Source: Fictibacillus nanhaiensis (GTDB taxonomy: Bacteria; Bacillota; Bacilli; Bacillales; Fictibacillaceae). Taken from it: a DNA stretch of 64,000 nucleotides. The notes below the pieces were generated by a model. It was not told the DNA's origin and searched no databases. It saw nothing but the letters and a program-made list of their open reading frames with translations. Below, in pieces: positions 43,002 through 51,191 of the stretch; within the stretch, counting starts at the first letter, position 1, and every line of letters starts with the position of its first letter. Position numbers and translations under genes: made by a program. The stretch covers positions 124,001 through 188,000 of the forward strand of contig NZ_JAHVJO010000003.1 of the NCBI RefSeq assembly GCF_019801215.1, given 5' to 3'.

Positions 43002-44156
43002 TTGGACATTACCGAAAATTTGATTTCGTATATGGATAAGAATCTGCCTACTTATTTACAAGATTGGTATGGAAAAGTTGTCATATCAAACCTTGACATA
43101 CATAAGGACAAAGTGATTGAGAATGCTTTACATATGGTTGGTTTAGTTAAACTTTCATTACGCGGACAGCTTTCACCTGAAAAAATTAAGGAGCTCGCGT
43201 ATGAAGTGGCGCATCAACGACTTGAAGCCAAGATTAACATTGGGGAGTTTGTTTACAACGTAAATTTGGGCCGTAGTGAAATTGTTAGGTTTGTAACAGG
43301 CTCTGGTATCTCAATTGAGCAGCTTCAGCCCGTTATTGAAAATATTAACTCTCTTTTCGACGAGTTTTTATATCATGCTGTTAAAAAATACACCCAGCTT
43401 AAGGATGCGGAGATTCAAGAAAAGACCCTTTTTATTGATCAAAGCCATAAGGAACGATTAACCATTCTAGGGCAGATGTCCTCCAGTTTTGTTCATGAAT
43501 TTCGGAATCCCTTAACTGCTGTTATGGGTTTCGTTAAGCTCATGCAGCAGGAGAATCCCGGGATGAAGTATATTGATATAATCAGCCATGAGCTGACTCA
43601 GCTGAATTTTCGAATCTCCCAATTTCTTCATGCCTCAAGAAAAGGGGTACAGGAAAGAGAAGCAGAAGAGTTTGCACTGGAGGATCTATTCACAGATATA
43701 CTAGATTTCATGTATCCAAGTCTTGTAGATGCTGACGTCAATGTGGTACCAAGAATCGATCCGACTATAACTATTCGGGCACACAAAGATGAGCTTAAAC
43801 AAGTATTGTTAAATCTCATCATGAATTCCATTGATGCTCTGAGACAAAAAAAACAGAATCGCCGGCTTATGATTTATAGCAAGATTGAAGCCGAGTCAAA
43901 CGTACATATTATGATTTCAAATAACGGACCTGCTATTCCTCCAGAAACGATCAAAACCATTTTTGAGCCGTTCTTTACTACAAAGGAGCTTGGTACTGGC
44001 ATTGGACTTTTTGTGTGCAAAAGTATTATTGAAAAACACAACGGAACGATCCATTGTTCTTCCACTGACGAAATTACAACGTTCACCATCGTGCTACCGC
44101 TCTATGCCCCAACTGAAGAAGAAGATACTTCACTCATTAAGGTAGAAAAAGCTTAA
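43002..44156 (+). CDS. Orphan soluble sensor histidine kinase
   Basis: A 384-residue kinase without membrane helices. The N-terminal ~150 residues are helical and resemble the HisK_N sensor domain of Bacillus sporulation-type kinases. The dimerisation helix has the phosphoacceptor His in SSSFVHEFRNPLTAVMGFVKLM. The HATPase shows LLNLIMNSIDAL (N box), ISNNGPAIPPE (G1), IFEPFFTTKELGTGIGLFVCKSI (F and G2). No response regulator gene adjoins it, as for kinases feeding the Spo0F/Spo0A phosphorelay. The start is TTG at 43002 with AGAGGTG upstream. Confidence 0.9.
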   Translation: MDITENLISYMDKNLPTYLQDWYGKVVISNLDIHKDKVIENALHMVGLVKLSLRGQLSPEKIKELAYEVAHQRLEAKINIGEFVYNVNLGRSEIVRFVTGSGISIEQLQPVIENINSLFDEFLYHAVKKYTQLKDAEIQEKTLFIDQSHKERLTILGQMSSSFVHEFRNPLTAVMGFVKLMQQENPGMKYIDIISHELTQLNFRISQFLHASRKGVQEREAEEFALEDLFTDILDFMYPSLVDADVNVVPRIDPTITIRAHKDELKQVLLNLIMNSIDALRQKKQNRRLMIYSKIEAESNVHIMISNNGPAIPPETIKTIFEPFFTTKELGTGIGLFVCKSIIEKHNGTIHCSSTDEITTFTIVLPLYAPTEEEDTSLIKVEKA

Positions 44157-44175
44157 ATGTCTGAGCTTTTTTCTT
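44146..44175 (+). terminator. Terminator of the sensor kinase gene
   Basis: AAAAGCT at the end of the coding sequence pairs with AGCTTTTTT around TAAATGTCTG and is followed by CTTTTG. The stem overlaps the stop codon. Confidence 0.65.
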
Positions 44176-44205
44176 TTGCCTTCATCATTTCAAGCAAGTT
44201 GCGCT

Positions 44206-44249
44206 CATATAAAAAAGCCTCTGCATAATGTGCAGAAGCTTTTGTCTTT
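44206..44249 (-). terminator. Rho-independent terminator
   Basis: AAAAAGCCTCTGCAT pairs with TGCAGAAGCTTTT around AATG. It lies directly after the DDAH-family gene on the minus strand and can act in both directions. Confidence 0.75.
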
Positions 44250-45116
44250 TTAATGCACCGTTCCTCTGTATAGCGGCATCGAACAGCAACGGAATGAACC
44301 GCCAGACTTTATGATTTCTGAAATATCTACTTCGATGACATCATATCCTCTTTCGTGAAGTGCTCTATTCACTTTTTCATTGCATGGAAGACTTAGAACT
44401 TTTTTGTTTCCAATGGATAATACATTAGTCCCCATCGTAAATTGTTCCTCTTTGTTCACTTCAATACAATCAAAACGGGAAGTGAGAAACTTCAGGGTTC
44501 GTTCATCAAACGCCTGAGGATAAATAAGGGCTTCTTGTTCAGATAAAATATTAAACACACAGTCCAAATGCAAATAGATTGGGTCAAAAGGTACTGGAAC
44601 AACCGTCATATCAGGCAATTCGGATTGCAATTGCCGAATCGTTTCTTCTGATGTTCGGCCACTAACACCTATGAAGACAGTTTGGCCATGAATGATTACG
44701 TCACCGCCTTCTATTCGATCACCTTCAATAAGTGACAGATTGATCTGGTGTTCAAGCAGCCAGTTCCGAAGTACTTTTTCCTCACCATCACGAATGGTGC
44801 TTCCCATTTTTGAAACAAAAACCGTTTCACCTATTGTAAAACCGATATCACGGGTAAAGACTTGTTCTGGAAATTCTTCCATCGGTGGAAGTTTATATAC
44901 ATCCACTCCGTTTTCTAATAACTTTTTTACAAATTGTTGATGCTGTTTCATTGCTCGTTTCATATTGATATTGTCTTTAGCAAAATGTCGTTGCGTTTCA
45001 TTAATCACTTCATCGATCTTCATAAATCTAGGTTCACAAACAATCACTTTTTTTAACACGCCATATTCACTGTCACAATTCACGAGTTGGTGTTCTCCTT
45101 TTATAACGGTAGCCAT
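44250..45116 (-). CDS. DDAH/arginine deiminase-family hydrolase (amidinotransferase fold)
   Basis: A 288-residue protein of the guanidino-group modifying superfamily. Expected active-site parts: FTRDIGFTIGE, RIEGGDVIIHG, His in PIYLHLDCVFNIL, and the nucleophile Cys in GGSFRCCSMPLYR. These enzymes hydrolyse guanidino groups, for example dimethylarginine to citrulline plus dimethylamine. Bacillus YkgA is the nearest type I recall, and its substrate is not firmly known. GGAGGATTCTAA precedes the ATG. Confidence 0.88.
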   Translation of the reverse strand: MATVIKGEHQLVNCDSEYGVLKKVIVCEPRFMKIDEVINETQRHFAKDNINMKRAMKQHQQFVKKLLENGVDVYKLPPMEEFPEQVFTRDIGFTIGETVFVSKMGSTIRDGEEKVLRNWLLEHQINLSLIEGDRIEGGDVIIHGQTVFIGVSGRTSEETIRQLQSELPDMTVVPVPFDPIYLHLDCVFNILSEQEALIYPQAFDERTLKFLTSRFDCIEVNKEEQFTMGTNVLSIGNKKVLSLPCNEKVNRALHERGYDVIEVDISEIIKSGGSFRCCSMPLYRGTVH

Positions 45117-45259
45117 TTAGAATCCTCCATGTAATCATAAGGTATGTATTAGGCTCTTCCCGAAATCATTAGTATGGTAAACGTTTTTTGCACCTTTCAT
45201 TATTCTATTTTTATTTTTCCCAAAAATGGCTAAAAGTTAACTGCTTACTGAATTGAAAA

Positions 45260-45297
45260 AAACCACCCGAGCAAACGAATCCACTCGGATGGCTATC
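45260..45297 (-). terminator. Rho-independent terminator
   Basis: On the minus strand CCATCCGAG pairs with CTCGGGTGG around TGGATTCGTTTG and is followed by TTTTTTTC. It ends the nucleotidyltransferase gene. Confidence 0.82.
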
Positions 45298-45323
45298 CTT
45301 ATTTTGTATGGTTATCTTACGTT

Positions 45324-46163
45324 TTATTCAGCGCTATTTTCTGGTCGAAGAAATGCGTTCTTTTCTTTGTATTTTTTTATTTCAATATGAGGATAGTGGA
45401 CGTCCACAAGTGTTAAAATTTCATCCAGAAGTAACTCAAGTTCAGCTACTGAGTTTTGTATGTTATCCACTAGAATGCTTGTTAGCCGCTTGTCCAAGTC
45501 ATTAGGCTTAATCTCCATAGAGCTGATCGTTTGATGCATCCATTTAAATGCTGGGTGATGTACATACTTCTGATTTAACCCGAATAGGATGCCAAGCAAA
45601 TTTTTCTGAGTAGAACATATAACATCCATTAACATTAACCAGTCTTCCCGATCCTCAAGTGCTCTCCGATTGTTCCAGCGACTACCAAGCTCGAGGTTTT
45701 CAAGAATCATTTTTTCAGCAAGTTCACTTGGGTATTTTTCAATTTTCTTTTTTAAATCAAGAATCAATTCATTTCCATATAAACTATGACCATAAAAAAT
45801 GGATGCTAATATACACTGTTTGTCATAATTCGTTTCGTGATGAAGAACAACATCCTCAATGTACGTTTCTATAGTAGTTACTAAGAAATTACTGATCTCT
45901 AACTTAATGTTGTGAGTCAGATAGGTTTCTGACCACTCTTCTTCTTCATAAGGATAAAAATCTAAAACGTTCCCGTTTACCACATGGATTGGGGACATCC
46001 GTTCTGAATCAGTTGGTGCTTCCTGCCAAAAAATATGCAGTTCAATATCTGAGTGTTTGTCTTGCCATCCCCTTGAAACAGAACCCGCGAGCAAAACCGC
46101 TTTTACCTTTTCGTTCCTTTTATAGATCGATGCCATTTCTTTTGCTACATTCATTAAATGCAT
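45324..46163 (-). CDS. Nucleotidyltransferase-fold protein
   Basis: A 279-residue protein with an N-terminal polymerase-beta-like nucleotidyltransferase domain. AVLLAGSVSRGWQDKHSDIELHIFW gives the GS-x10-D-x-E metal motif. The helical C-terminal half (ENLELGSRWNNRRALEDREDWLMLMDVICSTQKNLLGILFGLNQKY) resembles the DUF4037-like part of aminoglycoside adenylyltransferase relatives. A substrate cannot be given. AAAGGAAAG precedes two close ATGs. Probably co-transcribed with the kinase-fold gene 24 nt upstream. Confidence 0.82.
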   Translation of the reverse strand: MHLMNVAKEMASIYKRNEKVKAVLLAGSVSRGWQDKHSDIELHIFWQEAPTDSERMSPIHVVNGNVLDFYPYEEEEWSETYLTHNIKLEISNFLVTTIETYIEDVVLHHETNYDKQCILASIFYGHSLYGNELILDLKKKIEKYPSELAEKMILENLELGSRWNNRRALEDREDWLMLMDVICSTQKNLLGILFGLNQKYVHHPAFKWMHQTISSMEIKPNDLDKRLTSILVDNIQNSVAELELLLDEILTLVDVHYPHIEIKKYKEKNAFLRPENSAE

Positions 46164-46187
46164 TTCTATACTTTCCTTTCATGATAA

Positions 46188-46979
46188 TTAAAAAAAGTTA
46201 TATAAACCTTCTTCAAAATAATGATAATCTGCTTCTGTTATAATTTTTTTACCGTACCCTGCAAAAAACATTTCTTTATCTTCTTTCGTTTCAAAGGCGT
46301 TTGGCTTTGGACGTATGGCTAAGGAAACATCGTATCGCGGATCACCAAAAGCTCCCCCGCTCCAATCAATGATACTTGTCACTTTCCCGTCTTTTACTAA
46401 AACATTATCTAACGTAAAATCACCATGAATCAGCGTTTGAGGATGAAAGGATGGACGATCTCGCCTTAACTTATCCAACAGATCTCTTGTGCCTTCCGTT
46501 CCGTAATTTTCAAGATTGAACTGTGCATTTTCTAATTGTTCATCAAGCCAAAGTTTATCTCCCATTAATTCATTCGGGCACGTTGTAATATGTACCTTTG
46601 CTAAAGTTTCGCCAAAACTATAAATCGCCTTGTGCCTGTTTTGTTGATCTTTTTCTTCATATAAATAGTTTCTTAGCGTAACACCTTCTAAATGTTCGGT
46701 TAACGTCCATGATTGCATAGAGTCAGCATCAGAAACAAAATGAAATAGTCTCGGTACAGATAGATCTGTCACCGATAAGGCTACAAGAACCGATGCCTCT
46801 TGAGACAACCACGTTCTGAAAAGTTCCCCTTTTGCTCTTTTCACCACATATCTTTCTTTATCCGTATGAAGGATACCCACATCAGAAGTGTATCCTTGCT
46901 TAGGGAACGTCATATTATTTATTTTCCCCGTGATATTTTTGAACTGCAATGGAATTTCATCAATCGTAACTGGATTCAT
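46188..46979 (-). CDS. Aminoglycoside phosphotransferase (APH)-fold kinase
   Basis: A 263-residue small-molecule kinase-like protein. The catalytic loop is TLIHGDFTLDNVLV (HGDxxxxN), the metal Asp lies in TSIIDWSGGAFGDPRYDV, and the ATP Lys is in ERYVVKRA. Family members phosphorylate antibiotics, choline, homoserine and sugars. Chromosomal APH proteins of bacilli are mostly of unknown substrate, so resistance should not be assumed. I chose ATG 46979. A GTG at 46991 lies right on the GGGGGA ribosome site. Confidence 0.85.
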   Translation of the reverse strand: MNPVTIDEIPLQFKNITGKINNMTFPKQGYTSDVGILHTDKERYVVKRAKGELFRTWLSQEASVLVALSVTDLSVPRLFHFVSDADSMQSWTLTEHLEGVTLRNYLYEEKDQQNRHKAIYSFGETLAKVHITTCPNELMGDKLWLDEQLENAQFNLENYGTEGTRDLLDKLRRDRPSFHPQTLIHGDFTLDNVLVKDGKVTSIIDWSGGAFGDPRYDVSLAIRPKPNAFETKEDKEMFFAGYGKKIITEADYHYFEEGLYNFF

Positions 46980-47068
46980 TTCAATTTTCACTCCCCCATA
47001 ACACCCTACTAACAAATGGGAATTATTGATAAGATTAGATTATCATAAAAATAAGAGGAGAAATACAC

Positions 47069-47167
47069 GTGTTTATAGGTGATAGAATCATTTTAAAAAA
47101 TATAGCTTCTAAAAAAAGTATTAATGAAATGACATATATATTGTGCGTTAGAGCAGGATGGAAATAA
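47069..47167 (+). CDS. Possible micro-ORF (32 residues)
   Basis: GTG at 47069 is preceded by AGAGGAG with 8-nt spacing, and a 32-codon frame follows (MFIGDRIILKNIASKKSINE, then MTYILCVRAGWK), ending in TAA at 47165-47167. It is basic and lies 39 nt before the next gene on the same strand. It could be a leader peptide or a chance frame. No homologue is recalled. Confidence 0.3.
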   Translation: MFIGDRIILKNIASKKSINEMTYILCVRAGWK

Positions 47168-47205
47168 TAAAAGTAAACAGATAATAAGAACTTTGCTAGG
47201 AGAAA

Positions 47206-48114
47206 ATGATGAATTCTATTAAAGGTTATCAGGTTCCACAGAATGTTTTATGCAACTGGGAACAGAATTGGGTTCCAGACTTTGATCTTTTTTACTTTGT
47301 AGAGAAACCGGAGTGTATTCCTGTTTATACAATTGAGGAGATAAACAAAAAATTTCTCACATTAAATGTTCGAACTTCTTTTCTTACGTGGTCTATCGAT
47401 AAAAGGGCTAAGTATGTCAGTCATGTTTCCAACAAAGATTTTTTAGCGTTGCTTCCACATGTCAAACGAGAAATTATAGCTGAACAAAAAAGATTAAACA
47501 GAGGTCTCATGTTTACCGAAATTGAAATGAGGAGTTTGCTTGAAGGACTCGACTTGACCGATCAAAACGAATGTTTAGTTATGTTAAAACAAAACGCTTA
47601 TAATGATGAAATCGTCTCTTTGCAAGGTCACATTTGGAGAAGACTTTCTTATAAAACGCGTCAAACTATCTTGGTAAACTATGCAGATTTGTGGGTGGAT
47701 GAACATGCTTTAGATAATGGGGAAATAGTTCACTACAGAAATAAGTATCCCAACTTATCTGCATACATCAATGTTTTTCCTGGACAAAACGGGCCTAATT
47801 GCCTTGCCTCTGTTATAGCAGGCATCACGAATTCTGCGTCATCCATTCATCAATGGATGCAACAAGATACGTTTTTACAGCTTCTTTTTGATAGCAAGTA
47901 TGTGGAAAACGAAACAAACCGTTTATCAGCCTCTGATGTAATCGTTTGGTTTGATTTACATGATCGTCCTGTACATGCAGCCCTTTTATTGAGTGAGGAA
48001 CACGCGTTTAATAAAAATGGGCAAACGATGTTTCATCCGTGGCAAATTATACGAATAGATCATTTAATGGATTGTTGGCAAGGGTATCGTTTCACAATTT
48101 ACAGAAAAACGTAA
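47206..48114 (+). CDS. Unrecognised protein with possible NlpC/P60-like C-terminal domain
   Basis: A 302-residue soluble protein with no signal peptide. I do not recognise the N-terminal ~190 residues, which are helical and charged. The C-terminal part has NCLASVIAG, with a Cys at the start of a helix, then SDVIVWFDLHDRPVHAALLLSEEHAFNKNG, with a His on the second strand. This Cys...His order with a V-V/I-W-D strand resembles papain-like NlpC/P60 amidase folds. That is inference from pattern. GGAGAAAATG precedes the second-Met start. Closed by a terminator. Confidence 0.7.
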   Translation: MMNSIKGYQVPQNVLCNWEQNWVPDFDLFYFVEKPECIPVYTIEEINKKFLTLNVRTSFLTWSIDKRAKYVSHVSNKDFLALLPHVKREIIAEQKRLNRGLMFTEIEMRSLLEGLDLTDQNECLVMLKQNAYNDEIVSLQGHIWRRLSYKTRQTILVNYADLWVDEHALDNGEIVHYRNKYPNLSAYINVFPGQNGPNCLASVIAGITNSASSIHQWMQQDTFLQLLFDSKYVENETNRLSASDVIVWFDLHDRPVHAALLLSEEHAFNKNGQTMFHPWQIIRIDHLMDCWQGYRFTIYRKT

Positions 48115-48145
48115 AAAAAGGGCTCTGATAAGAGTCCTTTTTTCT
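48112..48145 (+). terminator. Rho-independent terminator
   Basis: AAAAGGGCTCT pairs with AGAGTCCTTTTTT around GATA. It follows the unrecognised 302-residue gene. Confidence 0.85.
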
Positions 48146-48150
48146 ATATT

Positions 48151-48231
48151 CCCACGTTCATTTGGATTTCTCCCACGTTATTTGGGATTTATCCCACGTT
48201 ATTTGGATTTATCCAACGTTATTTTAGAAAT
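48151..48231. repeat. Tandem repeat, four units of about 20-21 bp
   Basis: Four consecutive units start CCCACGTTCATTTGGATT, CCCACGTTATTTGGGATT, CCCACGTTATTTGGATT and CCAACGTTATTTTAGAA. The first three are nearly identical. They lie in the gap between convergent genes, right after a terminator. There are no spacers as in CRISPR. Confidence 0.8.
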
Positions 48232-48286
48232 GTCCGAAATTCGACAAATTAGCTTTAAACCGATAACACTCTAAACATCTTAAGCT

Positions 48287-49012
48287 TTATTTATGATGAA
48301 ACGGGCATTTGCCGGTAATCGGCTCTACATCGTCTCCGATAAAATACTGTTTCCATTCCCGATGCTCAGGATCTCCGTAATGACTGATGTTTGGATGCTT
48401 CGGCAAGTTATCCCATTTCTCCACGCGTTCACGAACTTTTTCACGGGACATGCTGCCGCCCGGGGATGTGCCTTCTAATCCTTCAAAAATACGGCGTGGC
48501 TGGAATCCAAGAACTAAGCTGTTTCCGAGATCTCTCGTTTTTCGTTGCTTGTAAGCCGGTGCATTCCCGAACACAAAATACGGTTCTTGATTGAACGAAA
48601 AAGCAAACAAGTGATGATCAGGATCTTTAGGAATTTGTTCTGGCCAAGGCTGATCATCTGTTTCGTGAAGATATTGGAGAATCTTCCAAAAGTACTCCCT
48701 GTAGTGTGGGATGTCCTTTTCTTCCTTTTCTGGTTCAACGAACACAAATAAGCCGTGACGAATTAATTTTGGAGCGTCAAAGAGTTTATTGAATTCTTTT
48801 ATCGCTTCAGGCAAGTTGGACCAGTCGTCATGCGTCATATAAGCATAGCGAAGTTCCCCTTTATTTTCTGCAGCCATTCCGAAATAACACGGAAACGTTT
48901 TGTCCGTCACCGTTTCATGAAAAGTCTTATACTCTTCAATGACCCATGCCGGCACCCTTTCTGGATTTGTCATATCTTCTTTTGTCAGCAAACTTAACTG
49001 TTTCGTCTCCAC
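48287..49012 (-). CDS. YqcI/YcgG-family protein
   Basis: A 241-residue cytosolic protein of the YqcI/YcgG family. Typical segments: PCYFGMAAENKGELRYAYM, KEEKDIPHYREYFWKILQYLHETD, PDHHLFAFSFNQEPYFVFGNAPAYKQRKTRDLG and the Cys-His end GKCPFHHK. Function not established. A heme-related role has been suggested for relatives of similar fold, but I cannot support one here. I chose GTG at 49012 with AAGAGGAG 7 nt upstream. The frame is open 41 codons further without a ribosome site. Confidence 0.88.
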   Translation of the reverse strand: METKQLSLLTKEDMTNPERVPAWVIEEYKTFHETVTDKTFPCYFGMAAENKGELRYAYMTHDDWSNLPEAIKEFNKLFDAPKLIRHGLFVFVEPEKEEKDIPHYREYFWKILQYLHETDDQPWPEQIPKDPDHHLFAFSFNQEPYFVFGNAPAYKQRKTRDLGNSLVLGFQPRRIFEGLEGTSPGGSMSREKVRERVEKWDNLPKHPNISHYGDPEHREWKQYFIGDDVEPITGKCPFHHK

Positions 49013-49049
49013 TAAACCACTCCTCTTATCTGATAATGAGGAATTTCCC

Positions 49050-50129
49050 TTAAGACGTTTCGGTAAAACGTAAATTTTCCTGCTGCTCCTTGTTTCCAAA
49101 AAGAATGAGTTCCAGCTCCTCCAAATTTTCTGCAAGCCATATCATTTCTTTTGCAAATCGCTTTGGTGGATCGCCTTGATGTTCCATCGTTACGGAGATC
49201 CACCACGTACTTTCGAGGTACCATAACAGTTTCATCGAAGAACATAATATTTTGAGCGATAATTCATTTGTATTGCTATATCCTTTTACAAATGCCTGTA
49301 CAGCTTCCAAGTTTAAGGATTCTTCTTGTAAGCAGGTTGAGATCACCACTCTTGCGACATCTATAGCGGGGAAATCATAATTCATACGGTCAAAATCCAA
49401 AATCGCCGCTAATTCACATTCGAAAAACAGCAGATTATCTACCCATAAATCCCGATGAGACCATCCGCTAGGGAAGTTTATTATTTCAGATAAATTTAAT
49501 TTTAGGGTAGCTTCTTTTTGTAGCTTCATGAATGGTTGAAGGTGGTATAGCCCTTTTTCTTCAGACTCCAATAATACACTGTCCCAGTAGTCTAGACGTT
49601 CTTCAATAGGTGGTATTTTAAACATCGTCTCAGACTTTGGCGGCAAGTTCCCATCGTTCAGCAGTTTATGGAGCTTTCCAACAGATTGCCCTAACGACTC
49701 CATCTGGTTAGAATGAGCTGACCCTGCTGTTATCAAGCTACCTTTCATAAAGCGCATCACCGTAAAATATTCACCTAGACTCGACTCATGCAAAAGGTTT
49801 CCGTTATGCTGCAGCAATTCTGGGCAAGGAATCCCATGTGAAAAAGCACGATTTTGGGTGTGAAGTGCTTTTCGAATTGTATTGAGGTCGTATTTTTTTA
49901 ACCTCTCTCGATTGTATTGTTTTAATAAAAAAGTCCCTTCGTCTGTTTCGATTTTCCACTTTTCATTAAGCCAGCCTCGTTTAATTGGCGTAACTTTAGA
50001 AATGGTAAAACCAAATAATCCTTCTGCCTCACTTTTTAGATGTTCCCATAACGATTGTTCAATTAGCTCCGTTTTCAGGATACTCACTACTTTCTTATGA
50101 TTTACTTCAGCTCCTGCCATTTTGACCAT
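49050..50129 (-). CDS. APH-fold kinase, CotS/homoserine kinase-like
   Basis: About 345-359 residues with the aminoglycoside phosphotransferase fold. The catalytic loop is GWSHRDLWVDNLLF (HRDxxxxN), the metal Asp is in LAAILDFDRMNYDFPAIDVAR, and the ATP Lys in GTFLLKQYNRERLK. The size and KRGWLNEKWKIETD start resemble the spore-coat CotS/YtaA group and other homoserine kinase-II-like proteins. The start is unclear: ATG 50129 overlaps the DUF2087 gene, while GTG 50087 begins just after its stop. Substrate unknown. Confidence 0.82.
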   Translation of the reverse strand: MVKMAGAEVNHKKVVSILKTELIEQSLWEHLKSEAEGLFGFTISKVTPIKRGWLNEKWKIETDEGTFLLKQYNRERLKKYDLNTIRKALHTQNRAFSHGIPCPELLQHNGNLLHESSLGEYFTVMRFMKGSLITAGSAHSNQMESLGQSVGKLHKLLNDGNLPPKSETMFKIPPIEERLDYWDSVLLESEEKGLYHLQPFMKLQKEATLKLNLSEIINFPSGWSHRDLWVDNLLFFECELAAILDFDRMNYDFPAIDVARVVISTCLQEESLNLEAVQAFVKGYSNTNELSLKILCSSMKLLWYLESTWWISVTMEHQGDPPKRFAKEMIWLAENLEELELILFGNKEQQENLRFTETS

Positions 50130-50407
50130 AAAGCTTCTGGTCTTTTCGTATATGTACCTGATTCGCGATCCATATATCCATTCACAATAAATTCTCTACG
50201 AATCGTACAGAAATCTTCATGATAGTTCTTAATAAATTCGTTCAAATGTGGCTCACTGTATGTTTTACCGTCCTCAAGCTGGCGAACCAAGTGTTCGAGA
50301 ACAACTAACTTTTTCTTTTTTTGTGAAGGAATATTCTTCAACTTACCTTCTTTATTGAGAAAAGCATTCAACACACTTGTTTGATAGTTTTTAAGTTCTG
50401 TAGACAT
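50102..50407 (-). CDS. DUF2087 protein
   Basis: A 101-residue protein matching the DUF2087 pattern: LNAFLNKEGKLKNIPSQKKKKLVVLEHLVRQLEDGKTYSEPHLNEFIKNYHEDFCTIRREFIVNGYMDRESGTYTK. The domain is often fused to transcription regulators and looks like a winged-helix unit, so a nucleic-acid role is possible. Here it stands alone. It overlaps the APH-fold gene downstream, which suggests translational coupling. Confidence 0.88.
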   Translation of the reverse strand: MSTELKNYQTSVLNAFLNKEGKLKNIPSQKKKKLVVLEHLVRQLEDGKTYSEPHLNEFIKNYHEDFCTIRREFIVNGYMDRESGTYTKRPEALWSKWQELK

Positions 50408-50455
50408 GATAAATGATCTCCTTTTAGCATTACTTTTTTCCAGCGTAAATCTACT

Positions 50456-50851
50456 CTATAGAGTTTCTGTTTTCTTCATACGTTCAAATTTTAAATATCG
50501 AGTCCCTTGAAAAGAAAGCGTGCCTCTGTCACCTTCCACCAACTGGCCATATTCTTGTGGGCTCACTTCAAATTCCATGCGATCACCGCTCTCCACTTCA
50601 AATGTTACATAATAATCGGTACGAGCTCGTGTATCATTTGCTCCACCTCTCACTTCCGTTCGCTTTGTTTTCACATCCGCTGAAACGGTTAATATTGGCT
50701 GATTGTTGTTATAGTTCCACTGGCTAATACCTTTAACAATTACAAATAAAAATAATCCAATTACAAGGACGAAGACTGCACCCATAAAAATTGGTCCAAA
50801 CTCAAACAGCCAGTCTCCTCCGCCTAATCCAGGTTCTTGAAAATCGTTCAT
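50456..50851 (-). CDS. DUF2500 membrane protein
   Basis: A 131-residue protein with one N-terminal helix (IFMGAVFVLVIGLFLFVIVKGI) and a DUF2500 beta domain: WNYNNNQPILTVSADVKTKRTEVRGGANDTRARTDYYVTFEVESGDRMEFEVSPQEYGQLVEGDRGTLSFQGTRYLKFER. Function unknown. The conserved R-T-E-V and YY-V-T-F positions are present. Single gene. Confidence 0.9.
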   Translation of the reverse strand: MNDFQEPGLGGGDWLFEFGPIFMGAVFVLVIGLFLFVIVKGISQWNYNNNQPILTVSADVKTKRTEVRGGANDTRARTDYYVTFEVESGDRMEFEVSPQEYGQLVEGDRGTLSFQGTRYLKFERMKKTETL

Positions 50852-51156
50852 CGTTTAACCCCCCCATGTGAAAAATCTACCTTACAAGACGTCTCTTTTA
50901 ACATATTATTACATACGGAGTTATAAAGACAGAAGTTTCAGTCTTTACGTTGGTGTGAAAGCTTGCTCTCAGATTTACTGACTAAAGCAGTCTTACGGTA
51001 CGTGTTCTTTTTTTTATTACACAAATGCTCATAGAATTCCAATGTTCGCTCATAGACTTGGACTTCGACAGGAACAACCATCTTTTTCACTTATTTTATG
51101 GGTATTTTTATTCAATAGGTGTTTTTACAATCCACTACACTCTTTAAAGAACGAAA
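50852..51156. other. Intergenic region with a two-unit repeat
   Basis: Contains two direct 21-bp units at 51027-51068, both starting GCTCATAGA, then AT-rich sequence up to the terminator of the siderophore operon. No coding frame with a ribosome site. Confidence 0.5.
51027..51068. repeat. Two-unit 21-bp direct repeat
   Basis: GCTCATAGAATTCCAATGTTC and the following GCTCATAGACTTGGACTTCGA share the start and length. The GCTCATA core recalls the minus-strand core of the tandem repeat at 3338-3438. Confidence 0.5.
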
Positions 51157-51183
51157 AAAAGCCGCCGAAGCGACTTTTTCTTC
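51155..51183 (-). terminator. Terminator of the siderophore operon
   Basis: On the minus strand AAGTCGC pairs with GCGGCTT around TTCG and is followed by TTTTTTCG. It lies 9 nt beyond the rhbF stop codon. Confidence 0.75.
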
Positions 51184-51191
51184 CTTTACTC

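Noticed and set aside
48151-48231. Short CRISPR-like direct repeats
   Set aside because: Units abut with no unique spacers, the period is only about 20 bp and no cas genes are present.
46188-50129. Acquired aminoglycoside resistance island (two APH-fold kinases and a nucleotidyltransferase)
   Set aside because: The proteins lack features of known resistance enzymes, no mobile element is nearby and base composition does not change. They look like chromosomal relatives of unknown substrate.
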